From contig NZ_CP138918.1 in the NCBI RefSeq assembly GCF_047123305.1, positions 1,116,001 to 1,180,000 of the forward strand: a stretch of 64,000 nt of DNA, written 5' to 3'. Shown one piece after another: positions 18,551 to 25,980 of the stretch. The translations under genes were made by a program, and so were the position numbers. Origin of the DNA: Thalassobius sp047123305 (GTDB lineage: Bacteria; Pseudomonadota; Alphaproteobacteria; Rhodobacterales; Rhodobacteraceae). How positions within the stretch are numbered: position 1 is the stretch's first letter; every line of letters starts with the position of its first letter. The notes below the pieces were generated by a model that was given only the letters and a program-made list of their open reading frames with translations, had not been told where the DNA came from and did no database searches.

Positions 18551-19585
18551 TTACATTGCAAGACCCAGTTCAACACCTTCGATGTCGCCCAGGGCGTCAC
18601 CGATCGCATTGGTGGGATCCTGAATTTCACCGGTGAACTCTTCCAGCGAGCCGTTGATCAGGAAGGTCGAGTTTGCCGCCAGATAACGCTGCGCCCGGAT
18701 TTGCGCCCAGGGCAGCATCAAGCCAAGGGTCGAGGCCACAACAAGAGCGTTGCTGACGGCCAGCCACAGCATTGCACCGGGGGTCACGGTGGAACGGAAA
18801 CCGTGGTGGTTGGCCCCCAGCGTGGTGTTGGCATAGACATGGTTGCGGATCATGGACTGATAAAGCACCACCGCAAACGCCCCCAGCAGCAATGCGGCAA
18901 CATAGATCACAGCAATCATCACCTGCAGCGTGCCAAGATCCCCTACAGTTGCCGCCTGTGTGATCATCTGGAACACAAGGATGCCCAGCAGGCCACCGAT
19001 TGCCGCAAAGAAGAGCACGGCCAGCAGGTAGGCCTTGTAGAAGGGGCCAATGTCACTTTCGAAGTGGAAGGCGGTTTTGCCCAGACGGTGGCCGTTGATG
19101 CCAAACCGCTGCACGGCGCGCGCCAGGAAAGGGAAGGTGGTGTAGGCCGTCAGCGCCACCACAATGGGCAGGCCAAGCATGACCTTATAGGCCTCACCGG
19201 TTTGGCCTTCGAAGTTGAACCGGACATTGGCCCAGCTGCTGTTGCGCGCATTGAACACCATGCCGTTTTTGACCAGCACCGGGATGAAGATCAGATAGGC
19301 CAGCAGCATCAGAACGGCCAGCGGCGGGGCAACGGCGCTCAGCAGCGCATAGACAAAGATCGCGGCAATCACGACCAGACGGCCTTTGAGGATCTGCTTG
19401 CCCGTGGCGTGGTAGTCAAAATTGCGGCCGGCGACCCAGGTGTTCTGGTAGAAGTACTTCTTGGTCCGCACCTTGGCCCAGGCCGAGTAGATCCCAAGCG
19501 TCACAATCGAAAGCAGAATGTTGACGATCCAGATGCCAAACCATTCCCGCGCGTTTCCACGGAATTCAAACTGTTGTTGTTCCAA
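18551..19585 (-). CDS. DUF898 (YjgN-family) integral membrane protein
   Basis: A 344-residue membrane protein of the YjgN/DUF898 family, recognised by the N-terminal FEFRGNAREWFGIW, the VTLGIYSAWAKVRTKKYFY segment and about six to eight hydrophobic helices. An N-terminal repeat of this motif pattern recurs near residue 220-290 (LGANHHGFRS, TLGLMLPWAQIRAQRYL). Function unknown. It is the first gene of a two-gene operon with the M48 protease, a pairing I know from other proteobacteria. The start is a TTG at 19585 with AGGGACA upstream. A palindrome (GTAAGG-N4-CCTTAC) lies 81-96 bases upstream. Confidence 0.85.
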   Translation of the reverse strand: MEQQQFEFRGNAREWFGIWIVNILLSIVTLGIYSAWAKVRTKKYFYQNTWVAGRNFDYHATGKQILKGRLVVIAAIFVYALLSAVAPPLAVLMLLAYLIFIPVLVKNGMVFNARNSSWANVRFNFEGQTGEAYKVMLGLPIVVALTAYTTFPFLARAVQRFGINGHRLGKTAFHFESDIGPFYKAYLLAVLFFAAIGGLLGILVFQMITQAATVGDLGTLQVMIAVIYVAALLLGAFAVVLYQSMIRNHVYANTTLGANHHGFRSTVTPGAMLWLAVSNALVVASTLGLMLPWAQIRAQRYLAANSTFLINGSLEEFTGEIQDPTNAIGDALGDIEGVELGLAM

Positions 19586-19665
19586 TGTCCCTGTCCCGAA
19601 TTGATTAAAGAATGGGCAGGTTCATAGGGGGTTCCGGGGCAAATGTAAGGGGCTGTTTGGCGAAA

Positions 19666-19681
19666 GTAAGGAATACCTTAC
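19666..19681 (-). promoter_or_regulatory. Palindrome GTAAGG-N4-CCTTAC before the yjgN-like operon
   Basis: GTAAGGAATACCTTAC, with 6-bp perfect arms, in the spacer between argG and the yjgN-like gene. A further GTAAGG lies at 19645-19650. Twelve of its bases recur exactly at 17478-17489 before the next minus-strand gene. A dimeric regulator site is likely; the regulator is unknown. Confidence 0.42.
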
Positions 19682-19696
19682 TATCTGATGCCAAAC

Positions 19697-19722
19697 GAAA
19701 AAGCCGCCCCGAAGGGCGGCTT
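19697..19722 (-). terminator. Intrinsic terminator of argG
   Basis: On the minus strand AAGCCGCCC pairs with GGGCGGCTT (19701-19709 with 19714-19722) around a CGAA-type tetraloop, followed by a T-run. It lies 25 bases after the argG stop. Confidence 0.88.
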
Positions 19723-19746
19723 GAACGTGTTGGGATAGCTTGTCGC

Positions 19747-20973
19747 TTAGTCTTTCAGGCGACGCTCACGGGCGGCCAGCAGCTTCAGACGCAGAGCATT
19801 CAGCTGAATGAAGCCTGCGGCATCTTCCTGGTTGTAGGCGCCTGCATCTTCTTCGAAGGTCACATGGGCCTCGGAGTAGAGGGAATGATCGCTGTCGCGC
19901 GCCACGGTAAAGACCGAGCCTTTGTAAAGCTTCAGGGTCACGGTGCCGGTGACATGCTCTTGCGATTTGTCGATCAGCGCCTGCAGCATTTCGCGTTCAG
20001 GCGAGTACCAGAAGCCGTTGTAGATCAGCTCCGCATAGCGCGGCATGATCGAATCCTTCAGGTGGCCAGCACCGGAATCCAGCGTGATCTGTTCGATGCC
20101 ACGGTGTGCCTGCAGCAGGATGGTGCCGCCCGGGGTCTCATAGACACCACGCGATTTCATGCCAACAAAGCGGTTCTCAACAAAGTCGAGACGGCCAATG
20201 CCGTGCTTGCGGCCATAGTCGTTCAGCGCAGTCAGGATGGTGGCGGGGCTCATCGCCTCACCATTGATGCTGACAGCGTCGCCTTTTTCAAAACCGATGG
20301 TGATGATTTCAGGCGTGTCAGGCGCATCTTCCGGCGCAACGGTGCGCTGGTAGACGTAATCGGGGGCCGCTTCGGCCGGATCTTCCAGCACTTTGCCCTC
20401 AGACGAGGTGTGCAGCAGGTTGGCGTCGACGCTGAACGGCGCCTCACCACGTTTGTCCTTGGCGATCGGAATCTGGTTCGCTTCGGCAAACTCCAGCAGT
20501 TTGGTCCGGCTCGACAGGTCCCATTCACGCCAGGGCGCGATCACGGTGATGTCGGGGTTCAGCGCATAGGCGGCCAGTTCGAAACGCACCTGGTCGTTGC
20601 CCTTGCCGGTGGCCCCGTGGGACACGGCATCGGCACCGGTTTCAGCGGCGATTTCCACCAGACGTTTCGAAATCAGCGGACGTGCGATCGAGGTGCCCAG
20701 CAGGTATTCACCCTCATAGAGCGCATTGGCGCGGAACATCGGGAAGACGAAGTCGCGCACGAACTCTTCGCGGACATCTTCGATGAAGATGTTTTCCGGC
20801 TTGATGCCCAGCATTTCGGCTTTCTTGCGGGCAGGCTCCAGCTCTTCCCCCTGACCGAGGTCAGCAGTGAAGGTGACAACTTCGCAACCGTATTCGGTTT
20901 GCAGCCATTTCAGGATGATCGAGGTATCGAGGCCACCGGAGTAGGCCAGGACAACTTTCTTGGGCGCGGACAT
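19747..20973 (-). CDS. argG: Argininosuccinate synthase
   Basis: A 408-residue enzyme of arginine synthesis that joins citrulline and aspartate using ATP. The N-type ATP pyrophosphatase loop AYSGGLDTS is at 10-18. Substrate-binding segments such as VSHGATGKGNDQVRFE, DKRGEAPFS and KSRGVYETPGG are all present, and the length is normal. The ATG at 20973 has GAGG upstream; an upstream in-frame GTG at 20988 is less likely. argJ of the same pathway lies about 28 kb downstream. The gene is single, ends in a terminator and is divergent from a membrane-protein gene. Confidence 0.97.
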   Translation of the reverse strand: MSAPKKVVLAYSGGLDTSIILKWLQTEYGCEVVTFTADLGQGEELEPARKKAEMLGIKPENIFIEDVREEFVRDFVFPMFRANALYEGEYLLGTSIARPLISKRLVEIAAETGADAVSHGATGKGNDQVRFELAAYALNPDITVIAPWREWDLSSRTKLLEFAEANQIPIAKDKRGEAPFSVDANLLHTSSEGKVLEDPAEAAPDYVYQRTVAPEDAPDTPEIITIGFEKGDAVSINGEAMSPATILTALNDYGRKHGIGRLDFVENRFVGMKSRGVYETPGGTILLQAHRGIEQITLDSGAGHLKDSIMPRYAELIYNGFWYSPEREMLQALIDKSQEHVTGTVTLKLYKGSVFTVARDSDHSLYSEAHVTFEEDAGAYNQEDAAGFIQLNALRLKLLAARERRLKD

Positions 20974-21127
20974 GACGACCTCTGACACGTTGGAATCTGT
21001 TCAATCGCAAGCGCGATAACGGGTTTTGGACCCAAGGGCAAGGTGGCGCAGGCTCTGGCGGGGTGCAGACGGGTTGTTGTGACGAAAAGGTTGTGATTAT
21101 GTCCGCCCAAACGACTTTGAGGTTAAG

Positions 21128-21907
21128 ATGCTCGGGCTTAAGCTATTTATTCACGCGGTGCGGATGGTGATCAACAACTTGGGTGCGATGTTGCAGATCT
21201 TCGCCCTGCCGCTGCTCGTGGTTCTGGCAGTCTTGATGGCGTTTAGTGCGTATATCGGGCTGGGCCCGTTTTTCGTCTTTAGTGGTCAGAGTGTGCGGTT
21301 CAACAATATGTCTGGAGGATTTATGGTGGTCTTCTTCGGAACAATCCTTGTGATCTGGGTCGCACTCATGAACGGGGTGGTGCATTGGCACCGGTTTATC
21401 CTGTTAAGTGAAACCCCGCGTGCATTAATGTTGCGGCTGTCTTGGCGTCAGGCGGCTAAATACATCATCGGTGGGATCTTGATTGTTTTGCTTCTCATCC
21501 TTCCGTTCTGGCTGATCAGCATGGTGGTCGGGCGCATTGCGTTCAGCTTTGCGGCGCAAGGAGACTTGTTAGTTGCAAGGGGAATCATGGTGGTTGTGAA
21601 CCTTGTTTTCATGATCTTTTTTCTGATGCTGAGCCCAATCCTGCCGGCTGCGGCAATTGATCAGAAATTTAAACTGGGTGACGCGTTGGTGGCGATGTCG
21701 GGAACGCTGGGAACGTTGTTGATCTGCGCCGTGAGCTTGTCAGTGACCCAATGGGTCGCAGCGTTGGCGACTCAAACGTTGGCGTCTTGGTCAGTGCAGC
21801 TGGCCGTCATTGGTAGCATCCTCGTTGGAGGGCTGACAGGCATGATCGGCGTCAGTCTGATTACCACCCTCTACGGTCACTTCGTTGAAAAACGCCCGCT
21901 CGCTTAA
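21128..21907 (+). CDS. Conserved hypothetical integral membrane protein
   Basis: A 259-residue protein with about six hydrophobic helices (roughly 20-45, 62-85, 108-130, 147-172, 188-208 and 220-245). A conserved-looking HWHRFILLSE loop follows the second helix, a pattern I know only from uncharacterised roseobacter membrane proteins. GAGG precedes the ATG. Base composition is a little more AT-rich than the neighbours, as is usual for membrane proteins. No function can be assigned. A strong stem-loop separates it from ilvA. Confidence 0.76.
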   Translation: MLGLKLFIHAVRMVINNLGAMLQIFALPLLVVLAVLMAFSAYIGLGPFFVFSGQSVRFNNMSGGFMVVFFGTILVIWVALMNGVVHWHRFILLSETPRALMLRLSWRQAAKYIIGGILIVLLLILPFWLISMVVGRIAFSFAAQGDLLVARGIMVVVNLVFMIFFLMLSPILPAAAIDQKFKLGDALVAMSGTLGTLLICAVSLSVTQWVAALATQTLASWSVQLAVIGSILVGGLTGMIGVSLITTLYGHFVEKRPLA

Positions 21908-21926
21908 ACCGGTATACTTCGGCACA

Positions 21927-21957
21927 CCTGTCCCAAAGCGCTTGCCTTTGGGGCAGG
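21927..21957 (+). terminator. Long stem-loop before ilvA, possible terminator or leader structure
   Basis: CCTGTCCCAAAG (21927-21938) pairs with CTTTGGGGCAGG (21946-21957) over 12 positions, one of them G-U, with a 7-base loop. Only a weak T-run follows, and the ilvA start is 19 bases downstream. It could end the upstream gene or influence ilvA expression. Confidence 0.42.
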
Positions 21958-21976
21958 GCTGTTTCAAGACAGGCGC

Positions 21977-23224
21977 ATGAGCGATTTTCTGAAAAAGGCC
22001 CGCGTGGCCGAGCAGCAGATGCGGGCCCTGTTCCCGGCGACGCCACTCCAGCGTAACGATCATCTGTCGTCGATTTACGGCGCGGATATCTGGTTGAAAC
22101 GAGAAGACCTGAGCCCCGTGCGCAGCTACAAGATCCGTGGCGCGTTGAACGCGATGGGCAAGGCCTTGGCGCGCGATCCCGCGCTTGAGGTGTTTGTCTG
22201 TGCGTCAGCCGGCAATCACGCGCAGGGGGTGGCCTATGTCAGCCGTCACTTCGGGGTGAAAGGTGTGATCTTCATGCCGGTGACAACGCCGCAGCAGAAG
22301 ATCGACAAGACCCGTGTGTTCGGCGGCGAAAACGTCGAAATCCGCCTTGTTGGGGACTATTTCGACGCCTGTCTGGAGGCCGCACAGGCCTATTGCGCAG
22401 AGGCGGGGGGATACTTCCTGTCGCCGTTTGATGATCTGGATGTGATCGAAGGCCAGGCCAGTGTTGCGGCAGAGATGACCGCGCAGCTGGGGCGGGTGCC
22501 GGATATGGTTGTGCTGCCCGTGGGCGGCGGCGGCTTGTCCGCTGGCGTGCGCAAATACCTGGATGAGGTGGCACCTGACACCGATCTGCGCTTTGTGGAA
22601 CCCACTGGCGGGCAGAGCCTGCGGGCCGCGCTAGCAGAGGGGCATCCGGTGAAGCTCAACCAGATCGACAGCTTTGTGGATGGCGCTGCGGTGGCGCAGA
22701 TCGGCAAACATCCCTTTGCGGTGCTGAAAGACACTGCGCCGGAGAAGATGCTGGATGCGCCCGAGGATCGGATTTGCACCACCATTGTGGAAATGCTGAA
22801 CGTCGAGGGCATTGTTCTGGAACCGGCTGGGGCCCTGTCGGTGGATGCACTGAAGGACCTGAAGGACGAGGTGAAGGGCAAGACGGTGGTCTGCGTTACC
22901 TCTGGCGGCAATTTCGATTTCGAGCGCCTGCCCGAGGTCAAAGAACGGGCGCAGCGCTATATGGGGGTGAAGAAATACTTCATCCTACGGCTGCCGCAGC
23001 GTCCCGGTGCTCTGAAGGATTTCCTCAATATTCTGGGGCCGGACGATAACATCGCACGGTTTGAGTATATGAAGAAAAACGCCCGCAACTTCGGGTCAGT
23101 GCTGATCGGGATCGAGACCACAACAGCCGACAATTTCGAGGCGTTGTATGAACGCCTCGACGCCAGTGACTTTGTCTATTCCGACATCACCGAGGATGAA
23201 AGCATCGCGGAATTTGTGATCTGA
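21977..23224 (+). CDS. ilvA: Threonine ammonia-lyase (biosynthetic)
   Basis: A 415-residue PLP enzyme that deaminates threonine to 2-oxobutanoate, the first step to isoleucine. The PLP lysine is K52 in SYKIRGA. The phosphate loop is PVGGGGLSAG and SAGNHAQGVAY is also typical. The C-terminal 85 residues (FILRLPQRPGALKDFLNIL) form one ACT-like regulatory domain, so the protein has the short one-ACT architecture rather than E. coli's two. A downstream class IV aminotransferase-like gene (14521) could serve the same pathway but is not linked. Confidence 0.94.
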   Translation: MSDFLKKARVAEQQMRALFPATPLQRNDHLSSIYGADIWLKREDLSPVRSYKIRGALNAMGKALARDPALEVFVCASAGNHAQGVAYVSRHFGVKGVIFMPVTTPQQKIDKTRVFGGENVEIRLVGDYFDACLEAAQAYCAEAGGYFLSPFDDLDVIEGQASVAAEMTAQLGRVPDMVVLPVGGGGLSAGVRKYLDEVAPDTDLRFVEPTGGQSLRAALAEGHPVKLNQIDSFVDGAAVAQIGKHPFAVLKDTAPEKMLDAPEDRICTTIVEMLNVEGIVLEPAGALSVDALKDLKDEVKGKTVVCVTSGGNFDFERLPEVKERAQRYMGVKKYFILRLPQRPGALKDFLNILGPDDNIARFEYMKKNARNFGSVLIGIETTTADNFEALYERLDASDFVYSDITEDESIAEFVI

Positions 23225-23251
23225 TCACCTATGTCAGAGGCTATGGGGCGG

Positions 23252-23575
23252 TCAGGCCGCCACATAGACCTCTCTTTCGACGTCAAACAGGGACACGGAG
23301 CGGTCAAAGGCCGTTTCCAGCGCACCAAGGTCCAGCTCTTCGTGATCTGCAGGGATCAGCGACAAGGCTTCGCCTGCTTCGGCAATGGCAGTAAAGCCAA
23401 TCTCCGCTGCAAGGGTCGAGATCACGGCCAGTTGGCCCGATCGTTCCTTCAGCGGCAGGGTGTTGAGCCGAGACAGGCTCGCTTGCAGCGAATTCAGCCC
23501 CTCTTCGATCAGATTGCCAGCGCTTGTTGCGCCCATTTTGCTGTGCAGTTCCTGAATGCGCACCCAGTCAATCAT
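23252..23575 (-). CDS. Hpt-like protein apparently lacking the phosphohistidine
   Basis: A 107-residue helical protein from the ATG at 23575, preceded by GGAGG. The start MIDWVRIQELHSKMGA and the following helices resemble small Hpt-domain proteins common in Rhodobacteraceae (MIDWxRVxELRxExG type). In those, a segment like HFLKGSALNLGF carries the phosphorylated His. Here the matching stretch reads AVISTLAAEIGF, with Ala where His would be. It may be a non-phosphorylatable competitor or scaffold, or the resemblance may be only general. A CtrA-type site lies about 160 bases upstream. Confidence 0.7.
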   Translation of the reverse strand: MIDWVRIQELHSKMGATSAGNLIEEGLNSLQASLSRLNTLPLKERSGQLAVISTLAAEIGFTAIAEAGEALSLIPADHEELDLGALETAFDRSVSLFDVEREVYVAA

Positions 23576-23735
23576 CGTCGCCTCCATTCCTCGTGACCTG
23601 AAACGTGGTCTCATAAAAACATGTTGCTTATCGGTATTCGGAATAGTCCCGCCCAATTGCGTGGCAGGCCCTGACAAAACGGGCGGCTGCGCAGATCAGA
23701 CGACGAGTCCTCAACGGCAGGGTGGCAGTGAAATG

Positions 23736-23751
23736 TTAATGCGATCTTAAC
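23736..23751. promoter_or_regulatory. CtrA-type binding site TTAA-N7-TTAAC
   Basis: TTAATGCGATCTTAAC matches the full CtrA consensus TTAA-N7-TTAAC known from alphaproteobacteria. It lies in the 223-base spacer upstream of the Hpt-like gene (start 23575, minus strand) and downstream of the Nudix gene. Bases 23735-23751 also form a GTTAA/TTAAC inverted repeat. Confidence 0.48.
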
Positions 23752-23798
23752 GCTGGTTCACAGATTGCTGACAATTTGGGGTGATGGGGGCGGGCCGT

Positions 23799-24233
23799 TT
23801 ACAGCAGCTTACCCAGAAAATGCCGGTCGCCCGGATTGCCCAGTTGGGTCACAGCTTCGCGGATGGGCATCCAATGGGCTGTGTGCCCGGCCTCTCGCGG
23901 CGGTTCGTGCCGACGCACGGGATGGGCCAGATAGATGGTGCAGATCTTTTCCGCCCAGAGGTCATATTCCGGCATGAAGGTAAACCGACGGAACGCGCCC
24001 AGCCGGCGCGGATAAGCAATCGACCAGCCGGTTTCTTCAAACACCTCGCGGTGCAGCGCTGTCAGAGGGGATTCGCCGGGATCAATGCCGCCACCGGGCA
24101 GCTGAAACTCGGGCGTGGGCTCTTCTTGGTGGGTCAGCAACACCTCATCGCCAAAGGGCAGGATCACATAGGCGCCGGGGCGCATTTTGTAAAGTTTATC
24201 GGGCCTTGGGGCCGAACCGAACCGTCTGATCAC
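23799..24233 (-). CDS. Nudix hydrolase
   Basis: A 144-residue Nudix protein. The Nudix box is complete at about 47-70 (GGGIDPGESPLTAL then HREVFEETGW). The likely start is a GTG at 24233 reading (M)IRRFGSAP, preceded by AGAGGAAG. This N-terminus is typical of the family in roseobacters, while an ATG at 24269 lacks a ribosome site. The substrate is not determinable: a nucleoside diphosphate-linked metabolite is all that family membership says. It is one of three Nudix genes in the window (also 25369 and 48813). Confidence 0.86.
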   Translation of the reverse strand: MIRRFGSAPRPDKLYKMRPGAYVILPFGDEVLLTHQEEPTPEFQLPGGGIDPGESPLTALHREVFEETGWSIAYPRRLGAFRRFTFMPEYDLWAEKICTIYLAHPVRRHEPPREAGHTAHWMPIREAVTQLGNPGDRHFLGKLL

Positions 24234-24275
24234 TCTACTCTTCCTCTGCCTTCTATGCCATTGGGGCACGGACCT

Positions 24276-24306
24276 CTTGGTCTCTGACTTGTCCTGCCTA
24301 TATTGA
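24276..24306 (+). promoter_or_regulatory. Candidate sigma32 (RpoH) promoter of hslO
   Basis: CTTGGT (24276-24281), a 15-base spacer and CCTATATTGA (24297-24306). Nine of ten positions of the latter fit the alphaproteobacterial heat-shock -10 form CYTATNTNNG. It lies 80 bases before the hslO ATG and resembles the dnaK promoter at 61106-61137. Confidence 0.47.
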
Positions 24307-24386
24307 GCCTGTATGCCAAGCCCCTGAATAAGAAGCGCTCGACGCTAAGCCAATTTATGCCAATCCGAGGCGCATAAGGAAATCCC

Positions 24387-25382
24387 ATGACACTTGGATC
24401 GAAACTCGCCTGGGACGACACCGTTCTGCCGTTCCAGCTGGACAACTCTGATATTCGTGGTCGTGTCGCGCGGCTCGACGGTGTGCTCAGCAATGTGCTG
24501 AAGCAACATGACTATCCCGCCGTGGTCGAAGCGCTGGTCGCCGAAATGGCGCTGCTGACGGCATTGATCGGTCAGACTGTGAAGCTGCGCTGGAAACTGT
24601 CCCTACAGGTACAGTCGGATGGACCGGTGCGGATGATCGCCACCGATTACTACGGCCCCACGGATGATGGAGAGCCTGCGCGCATTCGGGCCTATGCCAG
24701 TTTCGATGAAAGCCGGCTGAGCGACGCCAGCCCGTTTGAACATCTGGGCAAAGGCTACTTTGCCATCATGATCGATCAGGGCCAGAACATGACGCCCTAT
24801 CAGGGGCTGACCCCGCTGGCGGGCAAGTCGCTGTCGGAATGTGCCGAAAGCTATTTTGCCCAGTCCGAGCAGCTGCCAACCCGTTTCCAACTGTCCTTTG
24901 GTCAGTCGATTGAGCCCGGTGTGGGCGAACACTGGCGTGCGGGCGGCGTGATGTTGCAGCACATGCCGAAAGCCTCGCCCTTTGCCAAAGGCGAAGAGGC
25001 CAGTGGCGAAGGTGGATTGCTGCAGGCGCAGGATCTGGTGGACGGCGAAGACGGCGAGAACTGGAACCGCGTGAATATCCTGCTCGACTCGGTCGAAGAG
25101 CTGGAGCTGATCGGCCCACAGGTGACCCTCACCGATCTGCTGACCCGCCTGTTCCACGAAGAACAGCCGCGTGTCTTTGATGTGCAACAGATCAAATTCG
25201 GTTGTACCTGTTCGGAAGATCGCGTGCGTCAATCGCTGTCGATTTATTCGGCCAAGGACATCGAAAAGATGACCACAGATGCGGGGCGGGTGACGGCGGA
25301 TTGCCAATTCTGTGGCGCCCATTACGATCTGGATCCGAAATCGGTCGGGATGGAGGCAACCAAGGCCAATGGCACCGCTTAA
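24387..25382 (+). CDS. hslO: Redox-regulated holdase chaperone Hsp33
   Basis: A 331-residue Hsp33 homologue. The C-terminal zinc switch has CTC at residues 273-275 and CQFC at 306-309, the CxC-CxxC arrangement that releases zinc and forms disulfides under oxidative stress to activate the holdase. The N-terminal domain (1-250) has the family stretch QTVKLRWKLSLQVQSDGPVRMI in two parts. The protein is about 35 residues longer than E. coli Hsp33, as alphaproteobacterial forms often are. It heads an operon with a Nudix gene (13-base overlap) and cca. A heat-shock-type promoter lies upstream. Confidence 0.95.
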   Translation: MTLGSKLAWDDTVLPFQLDNSDIRGRVARLDGVLSNVLKQHDYPAVVEALVAEMALLTALIGQTVKLRWKLSLQVQSDGPVRMIATDYYGPTDDGEPARIRAYASFDESRLSDASPFEHLGKGYFAIMIDQGQNMTPYQGLTPLAGKSLSECAESYFAQSEQLPTRFQLSFGQSIEPGVGEHWRAGGVMLQHMPKASPFAKGEEASGEGGLLQAQDLVDGEDGENWNRVNILLDSVEELELIGPQVTLTDLLTRLFHEEQPRVFDVQQIKFGCTCSEDRVRQSLSIYSAKDIEKMTTDAGRVTADCQFCGAHYDLDPKSVGMEATKANGTA

Positions 25383-25980
25383 CCCTGCCGACCCGTCTCT
25401 GGATCGGGTGATCTCTGCGTTGTCTCGTACCGGCGCAGAGTCCTCGGACTTTGATCTCAATCCCGATGTGGTGCTGCCCGCGGGCCGTGTGTTGCGGCCG
25501 GCGGCGGTGCTGGTGGGTCTGATCGATCGCGGGGCGGGGCTGCATGTGGTGCTGACCAAACGGTCTTCGCGATTGAAACACCATCCCGGCCAGATCGCCT
25601 TTCCGGGGGGTAAGGTGGATGCAGGTGACGCGGATGTCACTGCCGCCGCGTTGCGCGAGGCCTGGGAAGAGGTTGGGCTGCGCCCGGAACAGGTTGAGGT
25701 TCTGGGCCATCTGCCCGCCCATGAAACCGTCACTAGCTTCACGGTGACGCCGGTTTTGGGCCTGATCAGAGACGGGTTTGACCCCGTTGCCGAACCCGGC
25801 GAGGTGGAAGAGGTCTTTGAGGTGCCGCTGGCGCATCTGGCGGATCCGGCGAATTATCTGGTGCAGTCGCGGCGCTGGCGGGGACAACGCCGCTATTACC
25901 ACACGGTCCCCTGGGGGCCTTATTACATCTGGGGCGCTACCGCGCGGATGCTGCGTGGTCTGGCGGAGCGGATGGCATGA
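25369..25980 (+). CDS. Nudix CoA pyrophosphatase-like hydrolase
   Basis: A 203-residue protein of the CoA-pyrophosphatase branch of Nudix enzymes. The marker LTKRSSRLKHHPGQIAFPGG lies directly before the Nudix box (GGKVDAGDADVTAAAL then REAWEEVGL). The usual Glu of the first half of the box is Asp here, which this branch tolerates. The family cuts coenzyme A to 4'-phosphopantetheine and ADP. The ATG at 25369 lies inside the end of hslO, and its stop overlaps the cca start (ATGA), so all three are coupled. Confidence 0.88.
   Translation: MAPLNPADPSLDRVISALSRTGAESSDFDLNPDVVLPAGRVLRPAAVLVGLIDRGAGLHVVLTKRSSRLKHHPGQIAFPGGKVDAGDADVTAAALREAWEEVGLRPEQVEVLGHLPAHETVTSFTVTPVLGLIRDGFDPVAEPGEVEEVFEVPLAHLADPANYLVQSRRWRGQRRYYHTVPWGPYYIWGATARMLRGLAERMA

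Noticed and set aside
18113..21110. Long plus-strand frames opposite the M48, yjgN-like and argG genes
   Set aside because: They are shadows of clearly recognised minus-strand genes, have no ribosome sites and no protein-like composition.
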